From Bacteroides sp. (GTDB lineage Bacteria > Bacteroidota > Bacteroidia > Bacteroidales > Muribaculaceae): a stretch of 10,350 nt of DNA. Numbering within the stretch: the stretch's first letter is position 1; every line of letters starts with the position of its first letter. Both the position numbers and the translations under genes were made by a program. The stretch covers positions 60,090 through 70,439 of the forward strand of contig JAAVDT010000007.1 of NCBI GenBank assembly GCA_014801655.1, written 5' to 3'. Below are positions 1 through 5,184 of the stretch, in pieces. The notes under the pieces are model-generated. The model ran no database searches. It had not been told where the DNA came from and worked only from the letters and a program-made list of their open reading frames with translations.

Positions 1-18
1 AACTAACTCATAACCGAA

Positions 19-657
19 ATGAAAAACAACGTCTCAACTTGGATCACCGTCATCATCATGGCGGCAGTAGGGGTGATATTCATTGTCTACAATTCCCACG
101 TCGACCTCCTCGCATGGCTCGTGCGTGCAATCGGACTCGTGCTGCTCGTGCCCGGCATCATCACACTGATCACCTCGCTCAACGAACTCAACAACAAACC
201 CTCCGACGAGAAAAAAGACACCCCTCAACGCTCACGCTCAACCTCGCAGGCCGTGGTCGTGGTTTCCGTGGCTGAAGTGCTCGTGGCCCTCTGGATGCTG
301 ATAGCCCCCGGATTCTTCGTGCATCTGATTGTCTATCTCTTTGCCGCCGCACTGATTCTCTACGGCGTCTACACTTTCACAACGCTCATCTACTTCTCGA
401 AACCCGTCAAGATGCCCTGGCCATTCTACATCATGCCCAGCCTCTCGATCATAGCCGGCCTCGTGATACTGCTCACCCCCGTGCGCGACACCTCCGCCAC
501 CGTCACCCTCATCACAGGCATCTTCCTGCTGGTAATAGCCATCAACACAGCCATCCAGGCCATCACCTACTCCCGCGAACTCAAACTCCTCGCCATCCCC
601 GAAGACCATCGCCTCGAAGCCCACGAATCCGAAACCGAAACCACCCCGGCTTCCTGA
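19..657 (+). CDS. HdeD/DUF308-like multi-pass membrane protein
   Basis: The 212-residue product is an integral inner-membrane protein with about six hydrophobic segments (residues about 7-24, 30-53, 76-97, 100-125, 133-152 and 158-180). A charged linker (about 55-75, rich in Lys, Asp, Arg and Ser) separates the first pair from the rest, and the tail is short, acidic and Thr-rich. The six-helix, two-halves layout and paired Gly-rich helices fit the HdeD/DUF308 family. Members are linked to acid resistance in enterobacteria, but their biochemical role is unknown and nothing here shows it for this protein. The ATG at 19 is followed at once by the first helix. Only 18 bases upstream are visible, so the promoter is outside the window. 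The gene converges on the kinase gene downstream. The family call rests on topology, not a specific motif. Confidence 0.75.
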   Translation: MKNNVSTWITVIIMAAVGVIFIVYNSHVDLLAWLVRAIGLVLLVPGIITLITSLNELNNKPSDEKKDTPQRSRSTSQAVVVVSVAEVLVALWMLIAPGFFVHLIVYLFAAALILYGVYTFTTLIYFSKPVKMPWPFYIMPSLSIIAGLVILLTPVRDTSATVTLITGIFLLVIAINTAIQAITYSRELKLLAIPEDHRLEAHESETETTPAS

Positions 658-696
658 CATCGCAAAGACAAACGACACCAACCCTATCCCCCTCAT

Positions 697-773
697 CGTA
701 GGGACGCACGGCCCGTGCGTCCGGCCATAGCACATTGATTGTCAGCCGGACGCACGGGCCGTGCGTCCCTACG
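697..773. repeat. 29-bp perfect inverted repeat (REP/BIME-like), copy 1
   Basis: Positions 697-725 and 745-773 are exact reverse complements (29 bp) around a 19-base centre (726-744). Each arm holds a smaller palindrome, GGACGCACG-3 nt-CGTGCGTCC, so the element can form one long hairpin or two 9-bp hairpins. It lies between two convergent genes, 39 bases after the stop of the upstream gene and 14 before the end of the kinase gene. This is the usual location for REP/BIME elements, and it may end transcription from both sides. A diverged second copy is at 2459-2533. Confidence 0.9.
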
Positions 774-787
774 GTTCAAATAAGGTA

Positions 788-1435
788 TTACCCCTTAAAT
801 CGCCGATTGATATAATCCACGATTACCTCCACAATCTCCTCGATGGGCATGCGGGAAGTATCGAAAGTCAGATCGTAGCTGGCAGCGTCGCCCCACTGCT
901 TGTCGGTGTAGAAATTATAGTAGTTGGAGCGGAGCTTGTTGATGCGGCGAGCTTTGGCGCGGGCCTTCTCACGAGAGGTCACATCGGGGTCAAATTTGCG
1001 CGCCATGATGCGGTCAATGCAAGCCTCCTCGGGAGCGTGGACAAACACATTGACCGTGCGCGGATGGTCGCGCAACACATAGTCGGAAGTGCGACCGACA
1101 ATCACACACGATTCCTCCTCGGCAAGCTGATGAATGAAATCACTCTGCGCGCGATAGAGCGAATCATCGCTGATAGATGTCGAACCGGAGAATATATTAC
1201 CCGAAGTGTAGCCGAAGGCAAACGAAAACAATCCGTTGATAAACGAAGGGAAACGCTCATCATTGCGTTCAAAAAACTCCTCGCTCATGCCCGAGCGGCG
1301 GGCAGCCTCGCTGAGCAGCTCCTTATCATAATATTTCGCCCCCAAACGTTCGGCCAACTTCTTGCCAAGTTCACGACCACCGCTGCCAAACTGGCGCCCG
1401 ATCGTCACTACTATATTCTCTTTTTTAGCATCCAT
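788..1435 (-). CDS. cytidylate kinase-like family protein
   Basis: The 215-residue protein is a P-loop nucleoside monophosphate kinase of the cytidylate-kinase-like type (Cytidylate_kin2). The Walker A loop is GRQFGSGGRELG at residues 13-24, followed by a YYD(K/R)-like segment at 35-37. A CVIVGR segment lies near 110-115, an Arg-rich lid-like stretch (ARAKARRINKLR) near 148-159, and NYYNFYT...WGD...YDL near 161-179. The usual reaction would be ATP-dependent phosphorylation of CMP/dCMP in the cytosol, but this subfamily is poorly characterised and its substrate is unproven. I chose the ATG at 1435. An in-frame TTG 13 codons upstream overlaps the promoter -7 box, and the family normally begins only a few residues before the P-loop. 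Confidence 0.85.
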   Translation of the reverse strand: MDAKKENIVVTIGRQFGSGGRELGKKLAERLGAKYYDKELLSEAARRSGMSEEFFERNDERFPSFINGLFSFAFGYTSGNIFSGSTSISDDSLYRAQSDFIHQLAEEESCVIVGRTSDYVLRDHPRTVNVFVHAPEEACIDRIMARKFDPDVTSREKARAKARRINKLRSNYYNFYTDKQWGDAASYDLTFDTSRMPIEEIVEVIVDYINRRFKG

Positions 1436-1463
1436 GGTTATTGTCAGTAAAAATTTTTCCTCA

Positions 1464-1496
1464 CAAATATACAACTTTGCACGCTATAAGCGCAAT
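1464..1496 (-). promoter_or_regulatory. Bacteroidota-type promoter of the kinase gene
   Basis: Read on the minus strand, TATATTTG (1464-1471) matches the TAnnTTTG -7 consensus. ATTG (1493-1496) lies 21 bp upstream at the place of the -33 box (consensus TTTG). Transcription would start near 1457, giving a leader of about 20 nt before the ATG at 1435. Confidence 0.65.
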
Positions 1497-1510
1497 ATTT
1501 CCGCCAAAAA

Positions 1511-1542
1511 TTTTTATTATCGCGAATTAACTATTAATTTTG
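1511..1542 (+). promoter_or_regulatory. candidate promoter of the TPR gene
   Basis: TAATTTTG (1535-1542) fits the TAnnTTTG -7 consensus. TTTT at 1511-1514, 20 bp upstream, is only a weak -33 match. The site lies about 70 bases before the ATG at 1611 and about 40 bp from the divergent kinase promoter. Confidence 0.5.
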
Positions 1543-1610
1543 CATTTCGTAAACCAGTGCGCCCGCGCACAATCCAAAATTTGAAATAATAAGAAAATCA
1601 TAAATTTATC

Positions 1611-2336
1611 ATGGCAAAAAAAGAAACTCAGGAAACCCGCACAACAATCGACGACCTGAACGACACCCTCACCAAAGCCGAACTCAAAGTTCAGGACAAT
1701 AAAAAAATCATCCTCTGGGCCTGCATCGGCATCGCAGCATTCGTCTGCATCATCCTCCTCTTCATCTACGCCTACCTGCGCCCCGCTCAGAACAAAGCCA
1801 ACACCGCCTACGGTCAGGCCTCTCAGAAAGACCTCATCTACACAATGAACGAAGGCTCTCTCGACTCCGCTGCCTCCGCAACAGGCCTCAACGAAGTTAT
1901 CTCAGCCTACGAAGCCGCTGCCGCTAAAGGCAAAGACGGTGGGAACAACGCCCGCATCATGGCCGCCGCCAAGGCCTACAAAGCCGGCGACTATCAGAAA
2001 GCCCTCTCGCTGCTCAAAGACTACGACCGCAACGACGAAATCATTGCCTGCACAAGCAAAGCCCTCGAAGGCGACTGCTACGTTAACCTCGACAAATTCG
2101 ACGAAGCCATCAAAGCCTTCAAAGACGCAGCCAAAATCGCCGACGGCAACCCCACCCTCACCCCCTACTGCCTGCTGAAAGAAGCCACTGTGCTCCACCA
2201 CCTCGGTAAATATGCCGAAGAAGCCGAGCTCTACAAAGAAATCCTCGACCGCTTCCCCGAATACGGCGCACAGACCAACGAAAACTACGAAGCCTTCTAC
2301 CAGCGCGCCCTCAAGCTCGCCGCAGCAAAAAAATAA
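1611..2336 (+). CDS. membrane-anchored tetratricopeptide repeat protein
   Basis: The product has 241 residues. A charged N-terminal cytoplasmic segment (1-31) is followed by one transmembrane helix (about 32-55) and then a helical domain to the C-terminus. Signs of TPR-type helical pairs are AAAKAYKAGDYQKALSLL (about 118-135), ALEGDCYVNLDKFDEAIKAF (about 151-170) and KEATVLHHLGKYAEEAELY (about 190-208). The layout resembles YfgM-like/TPR_21 ancillary proteins: a small N-terminal anchor with a soluble TPR domain for protein contacts at the membrane. No catalytic residues are expected, and its partner cannot be read from the sequence. It stands alone, with a candidate promoter before it and a terminator 27 bases after the stop. 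The ATG at 1611 begins a typical Lys-rich N-terminus. Confidence 0.8.
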   Translation: MAKKETQETRTTIDDLNDTLTKAELKVQDNKKIILWACIGIAAFVCIILLFIYAYLRPAQNKANTAYGQASQKDLIYTMNEGSLDSAASATGLNEVISAYEAAAAKGKDGGNNARIMAAAKAYKAGDYQKALSLLKDYDRNDEIIACTSKALEGDCYVNLDKFDEAIKAFKDAAKIADGNPTLTPYCLLKEATVLHHLGKYAEEAELYKEILDRFPEYGAQTNENYEAFYQRALKLAAAKK

Positions 2337-2363
2337 TCAAGTCCACCCAATCCCCAAATCATA

Positions 2364-2398
2364 AAAGCCGGGACGCAGCCACGCTGCCTCCCGGCTTT
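2364..2398 (+). terminator. intrinsic terminator after the TPR gene
   Basis: AAAGCCGGG (2364-2372) pairs with CCCGGCTTT (2390-2398). An inner stem, GCAGC/GCTGC (2375-2379 with 2383-2387), closes a 3-base loop. The stem runs into ATTATTT, a weak T-rich tail. It begins 28 bases after the stop codon. Confidence 0.8.
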
Positions 2399-2458
2399 AT
2401 TATTTCCCACCGCTCTCCACCCAATCCAAATCATACCATATAAGTCTCCCCTCTCGCT

Positions 2459-2533
2459 GTAGGGACGCACGGCTCGTGCGTCCGGCTAATAATCAGCGCT
2501 TTATCGTCGGACGCACGACCCGTGCGTCCACAA
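2459..2533. repeat. diverged copy 2 of the GGACGCACG inverted repeat
   Basis: This has the same architecture as 697-773. Arm 1 (2459-2486) holds GGACGCACG-gct-CGTGCGTCC (2463-2483). Arm 2 (2506-2533) holds GGACGCACG-acc-CGTGCGTCC (2509-2529). Here the long-range pairing between arms is imperfect while both inner 9-bp palindromes are intact, and the centre sequence differs from copy 1. It again lies in a gap between convergent genes. Confidence 0.85.
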
Positions 2534-2573
2534 TTTGGGTAATTAAACAGTTTCACAAGATTAAGTAGCATGA

Positions 2574-2686
2574 GGCGCACCGGAGGTGCGCCGGTCATTC
2601 CCAACCCCAGCGCGCAGAGACCCAAAGGGTCTCGGAGCCTGGGGATAACCGAGATAAGTACCCACAAAGGGAGCCTCGGCAGAGGC
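2574..2686. repeat. multi-hairpin structured element, no gene
   Basis: Three structures follow each other. The first is an 8-bp perfect hairpin, GGCGCACC-gga-GGTGCGCC (2574-2592). The second is a nested hairpin with outer stem CCCCAG/CTGGGG (2605-2610 with 2639-2644) and inner stem GAGACCC-aaa-GGGTCTC (2617-2633). The third is a region that can pair two ways: CCGAG (2649-2653) with CTCGG (2675-2679) around CCC/GGG (2661-2663 with 2669-2671), or GCCTC (2673-2677) with GAGGC (2682-2686). Such dense pairing suggests a dispersed repeat or structured RNA rather than a protein gene. An open plus-strand frame crosses it (2570-2806) but looks incidental. Confidence 0.65.
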
Positions 2687-2731
2687 GATGTTCTGTTAAA
2701 AATCAACATCGAAAAAACGATAACAACAAAA

Positions 2732-2768
2732 TCAGTGGACAAGACTGCTAATTTGTCTTGCCCACTGA
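2732..2768 (-). terminator. candidate terminator of the small exported-protein genes
   Basis: TCAGTGG (2732-2738) pairs with CCACTGA (2762-2768) and CAAGAC (2740-2745) with GTCTTG (2755-2760). One mismatch lies between them and the loop is 9 bases. Read on the minus strand, the stem is followed by TTTTGTTGTT. It lies about 90 bases after the stop of the lipoprotein gene and is the first good hairpin there. Confidence 0.5.
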
Positions 2769-2858
2769 AATATCAGATGTTCACAAGGTCTGTTAGTTTA
2801 CCTTGATTAGTGCATAATCACCTTTTTTAGGTTCTCGAATGAAAAGCATGTGCGAAAG

Positions 2859-3026
2859 TCAATTCCACATGTCACCGATACTTTTGATATGATCTGCGGA
2901 TCTACCGACTTTATCGTATGTGGAACGAGTGCTATCGTAATCTCCACACGAGGAGATCAAGAACATGCCGATAACGGCAATAGCTAATGCTACAGCAAAG
3001 CTAAAAACTTTTCCTTTGTTTTTCAT
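2859..3026 (-). CDS. small lipoprotein of unknown function
   Basis: The product has 55 residues. A Lys-rich start (MKNKGK) and a hydrophobic helix lead to the lipobox LISSC, with the lipidated Cys at about residue 27. That leaves a mature peptide of 29 residues beginning CGDYDS. It should be cleaved by signal peptidase II and anchored in a membrane. The acidic residues just after the Cys may bear on surface export in Bacteroidota, but that is inference. The ATG at 3026 is preferred over an in-frame TTG six codons upstream, because AAAGAAGAA directly precedes it. It starts 14 bases after the stop of the preceding secreted-protein gene, so the two are probably co-transcribed. I recognise no family. 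It may be an accessory or partner of the two secreted products upstream. Confidence 0.65.
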   Translation of the reverse strand: MKNKGKVFSFAVALAIAVIGMFLISSCGDYDSTRSTYDKVGRSADHIKSIGDMWN

Positions 3027-3040
3027 TTCTTCTTTTTTTA

Positions 3041-3460
3041 TCAATTATTGCAAACTGCATTCTTTACGGTTACAGCAAGATTTGACAGAGTGGTGTTAAG
3101 TTCAACCGGGTAATCTTTGATGATATTGCCGGAACCGGGGCCCGGAATTGGTTGTGGAGGAAACACCATTCCATCATAGAGTTTAACGGTTGCTCCATTA
3201 GCATTCGTTGCTGTTACAGTCACATGAATGTTGACAAGCGCAGTGGAGGCAGAATTTGCAGCCACCACATTCAGGGTATATTTCTTAGGCGCTGATTGTT
3301 TCAGATAGGCCGTAGCTTCCACATAGTCATTTCCTCCACTGATCAGGCAATGGCCGGAAGCCTCTTCAGCCCATGCGGTATGACCGGAAATGAGTAGCGT
3401 AATAGCGACCAAAAGCGATTTCAATAAATCCATCCTTCTCTCTATTACAAAGCGTGTCAT
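3041..3460 (-). CDS. secreted protein of unknown function
   Basis: The product has 139 residues. It has a Sec signal peptide (hydrophobic core about 11-26, probable cleavage after HTAWA at residue 31) and a mature part of about 108 residues that is rich in Thr, Val, Asn and Ala with alternating beta-like runs. A Pro/Gly-rich segment (FPPQPIPGPGSG) lies near 100-111. The mature protein has only two Cys (38 and 137), near its two ends, so a disulphide clasping a small beta-sandwich is plausible. The ATG overlaps the stop of the preceding gene (TAATG), which suggests translational coupling. An alternative ATG at 3433 (130 residues) follows an AG-rich stretch and gives a more standard signal peptide, so the start is uncertain. 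No family is recognised. Confidence 0.65.
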   Translation of the reverse strand: MTRFVIERRMDLLKSLLVAITLLISGHTAWAEEASGHCLISGGNDYVEATAYLKQSAPKKYTLNVVAANSASTALVNIHVTVTATNANGATVKLYDGMVFPPQPIPGPGSGNIIKDYPVELNTTLSNLAVTVKNAVCNN

Positions 3461-3756
3461 TAAGAATTAAATCCCCACCATTCGCCACCTATATTGGCAG
3501 CATAGTCATAGCCGAAACGGCTTCCGTTAACGACCAGCCCTTTTCGGCCACCACCTAAGACTACATAGGTTTCATCACCTTCCTGCACCAATTTGGCATA
3601 CTGATGGATTTTTGGATTGGAAATTTTGGTAAGTTTTACGCTACTACCATTTGCCTGCATATTGACAGTCACCAGATTCTGGTCTAAATTCAGTTCAACA
3701 GCGCAAACTGAAAAAAGAGATGCCATCAATGCAATTGAAACAAAAATCTTTTTCAT
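3460..3756 (-). CDS. small secreted glycine-rich protein of unknown function
   Basis: The product has 98 residues. The signal peptide starts MKKIF, has a hydrophobic core, and is probably cleaved after VCA at residue 19. The mature part is about 79 residues with no Cys. It begins VELNLDQN, has short beta-like runs, and ends in a Gly- and aromatic-rich stretch (GGGRKG, then FGYDY, then GGEWWGFN) over the last 30 or so residues. The frame stays open for 23 more codons upstream, but those cross the promoter -7 box and give no sensible signal peptide, so I use the ATG at 3756. It is first of three close-packed genes for exported proteins. No family is recognised; an antimicrobial or adhesive role is conceivable but unsupported. 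Confidence 0.65.
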   Translation of the reverse strand: MKKIFVSIALMASLFSVCAVELNLDQNLVTVNMQANGSSVKLTKISNPKIHQYAKLVQEGDETYVVLGGGRKGLVVNGSRFGYDYAANIGGEWWGFNS

Positions 3757-3790
3757 TTTGAATGTTTTTAATGATTTGTAAATGCAATGG

Positions 3791-3798
3791 CAAAGGTA
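3791..3798 (-). promoter_or_regulatory. -7 box of the exported-protein gene set
   Basis: TACCTTTG on the minus strand matches TAnnTTTG. Transcription would start near 3784, about 28 nt before the ATG at 3756. I see no good -33 TTTG at the usual distance, which would fit a promoter that needs an activator. A palindromic site lies just upstream (3825-3847). Confidence 0.5.
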
Positions 3799-3824
3799 TG
3801 AGTAGATGACCGAACAATAGCCCA

Positions 3825-3847
3825 TTTACCCGTAAACAGATTTTACG
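3825..3847. promoter_or_regulatory. candidate operator of overlapping TTTAC/GTAAA half-sites
   Basis: TTTAC (3825-3829) and GTAAA (3832-3836) form one palindrome with a 2-base centre. CGTAAA (3831-3836) and TTTACG (3842-3847) form a second with a 5-base centre, so the middle half-site is shared. The site lies between the stop of the XRE gene and the -7 box at 3791-3798, about 40-65 bases before the expected start of transcription. It is a reasonable binding place for the neighbouring regulator, but that link is inference. Confidence 0.4.
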
Positions 3848-3858
3848 CTACAGTCAAA

Positions 3859-4071
3859 TCATTTTACACCACATTCATCATCTGTGAAACAATTGAAAAA
3901 GTTTTTATTGAGGGCGCGCGATATTGCCTTCAATTGGTCGGTGTTGATGCTCGGCTGTGAAAATATATAGTAGATGTTTGGCCGCTGGCAGTTGATATGA
4001 CGAGCCAACCACGCCGGAGTGCGCTCCTGACGCAGCATTTCTTCTCTAATCAACTGTCCGATGTGAACCAT
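3859..4071 (-). CDS. small XRE-type helix-turn-helix regulator
   Basis: The 70-residue protein starts MVHIGQLIREEM and consists almost wholly of one five-helix DNA-binding domain. RTPAWLARHINCQRPNIYYIF (about 17-37) is the helix-turn-helix, and SINTDQLKAISRALN (about 40-54) forms the following helices. From memory, many Bacteroidales carry short regulators of this pattern, starting M(V/I)HIG and ending in a FF-containing tail. It would act in the cytosol as a dimer at palindromic operators. The frame is open upstream to an ATG at 4158, giving 99 residues, but the extra 29 residues do not look like a domain and fall in the structured leader, so I choose 4071. Its neighbour is the exported-protein gene set, which it may control. 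Confidence 0.7.
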   Translation of the reverse strand: MVHIGQLIREEMLRQERTPAWLARHINCQRPNIYYIFSQPSINTDQLKAISRALNKNFFNCFTDDECGVK

Positions 4072-4311
4072 AATGGGCTGAATCTGTTTATGCAACTTAC
4101 CACTGTGGCACCGCCAAGCGCCGTCGAAACAAGTAAGCACAAACGATTCAGCCCACATTGCAGGCTGAACTACAACCGGTGCTTATCCTCGTTTCGTTTG
4201 AAAAATTGGCGGTTTTCAGTGGTGAGGATAAGAGCCTTGAAGCTCAATATCTATTATTTGCGATTATTTATCTTTAATTCTTTCTGTGTCGTTTCTTTTT
4301 TGTTTGCAATT
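4072..4311 (-). promoter_or_regulatory. long structured leader of the XRE gene, possible RNA switch
   Basis: About 240 nt separate the predicted transcription start (near 4311) from the ATG at 4071. On the minus strand, CTTATCCTC (4232-4224) can pair with GAGGATAAG (4190-4182). ACCACTG and ACCGCCAA (4223-4217, 4213-4206) can pair with CAGTGGT and TTGGCGGT (4105-4099, 4117-4110). TTCAGCC (4169-4163) can pair with GGCTGAA (4153-4147), and TGGGCTGAATC (4155-4145) with GATTCAGCCCA (4084-4074). The first and last pairings are compatible with each other, as are the second and third, but the two sets compete. The last stem ends two bases before the start codon. No known riboswitch class is recognised. 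Confidence 0.55.
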
Positions 4312-4317
4312 TCACCG

Positions 4318-4350
4318 CAAAGATAATGACTTTTTTTGAATAAATGCAAA
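4318..4350 (-). promoter_or_regulatory. strong Bacteroidota promoter of the XRE gene
   Basis: On the minus strand, TTTG (4350-4347) is followed after 21 bp by TATCTTTG (4325-4318), a full match to the TTTG/TAnnTTTG consensus. The -33 box is in the T-tract of the yebC terminator just upstream, so termination and initiation sit back to back. Confidence 0.75.
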
Positions 4351-4381
4351 ACTCCCGGCGTGCGGTGGGCAGGCCGGGAGT
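4351..4381 (-). terminator. intrinsic terminator after yebC
   Basis: On the minus strand, ACTCCCGGC (4381-4373) pairs with GCCGGGAGT (4359-4351) around a 13-base loop and is followed by TTTGC. It lies 28 bases after the yebC stop and its T-tract is the -33 box of the next promoter. Confidence 0.85.
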
Positions 4382-4408
4382 CGGTATGGGAGATGGGAAT
4401 GGGGGGGA

Positions 4409-5131
4409 TTATTCTTCGGCTTCTTTCATGTTGTGGAACACGTTCTGAACGTCTTCATCTTCTTCGAGCTTGTCGAGAAGCTTTTCGATGGCTGCGCGCT
4501 GCTCTTCGGTCACTTCCTTGAGGTCGTTGGGGATGCGTTCAAACTCTGAGGAGATGATTTCGTAGCCGTTGTCTTCGAGATACTTCTGGATGTTGGAGTA
4601 GTCTTCGAAGGCACCGTAGAGCACGATTTCTTCTTCATCAGGTTCCACTTCGTCAACACCGCAGTCAATGAGTTCGAGTTCGAGTTCTTCAACGTCCATG
4701 CCTTCGGTGGGTTTGATTTTAAACACACACTTGTGATCGAAGAGGAACGAGAGCGAGCCCTGAGTGCCGAGCGAGCCGTTGTGTTTGTTGAAGTATGAGC
4801 GCACGTTGGCCACGGTGCGGGTGTTGTTGTCGGTAGCGGCTTCAACGAAGATGGCGATACCGAAGGGGCCGTAGCCTTCGTAGGAGATTTCTTTGTAGTC
4901 GCCGGCATCCTTGTCGGTGGCTTTCTTGATGGCGCGTTCAACGGTGTCTTTGGGCATGTTGGCGGCCTTGGCGTTCTGCATCAGCGCGCGCAGACGGGGG
5001 TTGGTGTCGGGGTCGGGACCACCGGCCTTGGCGGCGATGGTGATTTCCTTACCGATGCGCGTGAAGGTGCGCGACATGTTGCCCCAGCGTTTGAGCTTGC
5101 GGGCTTTGCGATATTCAAATGCTCTTCCCAT
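4409..5131 (-). CDS. yebC: YebC/PmpR (TACO1-like) family protein
   Basis: The 240-residue protein is at the normal family length. The N-terminus starts MGRAFEYRKARKLKRWGNM, with the family's basic first domain, then PDPDTNPRLRALMQNAK (about 39-55) and NMPKDTVERAIKKA (about 58-71). The middle has YEGYGPFGIAIFVE (about 84-97), TDNNTRTVANVRSYF (about 99-113) and GSLGTQGSLSFLFD (about 119-132). The C-terminal part is strongly acidic. Family members have been described as transcription regulators and, for the TACO1-like branch, as factors easing ribosome stalling in translation. Which applies here is not visible. The gene is 53 bases behind pheT on the same strand with no terminator between, so the two are probably co-transcribed, which fits a translation role. 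Confidence 0.95.
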   Translation of the reverse strand: MGRAFEYRKARKLKRWGNMSRTFTRIGKEITIAAKAGGPDPDTNPRLRALMQNAKAANMPKDTVERAIKKATDKDAGDYKEISYEGYGPFGIAIFVEAATDNNTRTVANVRSYFNKHNGSLGTQGSLSFLFDHKCVFKIKPTEGMDVEELELELIDCGVDEVEPDEEEIVLYGAFEDYSNIQKYLEDNGYEIISSEFERIPNDLKEVTEEQRAAIEKLLDKLEEDEDVQNVFHNMKEAEE

Positions 5132-5184
5132 GAGTAGGTTTTAAGTATTTTTTAGTGTGATTGTTAGATTTGTCAATTAGGAGA

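Noticed and set aside
697..773. Possible CRISPR repeat pair (similar short units separated by about 20 bases)
   Set aside because: There are only two units and they are in inverted, not direct, orientation; no cas gene is in the window.
761..1450. Open plus-strand frame opposite the kinase gene
   Set aside because: The minus-strand frame carries a P-loop and family motifs; the plus frame runs out of the inverted repeat and has no recognisable features.
1436..1474. TTG start giving the kinase 13 extra residues
   Set aside because: It overlaps the -7 box of the promoter, and the ATG at 1435 gives the normal distance to the P-loop.
2570..2806. Open plus-strand frame of 78 codons over the hairpin element
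   Set aside because: It is made of palindromes, with no promoter or start context of its own and no plausible protein domain; the structure explains the sequence better.
4074..4155. Invertible (phase-variable) promoter segment flanked by the 11-bp inverted repeat
   Set aside because: The promoter lies outside the repeats, there is no site-specific recombinase nearby, and the repeats are shared with further pairings that fit an RNA fold better.
3997..4326. Open plus-strand frame across the XRE gene and its leader
   Set aside because: No promoter or export signal is seen, and the minus-strand promoter, leader and regulator explain the sequence.
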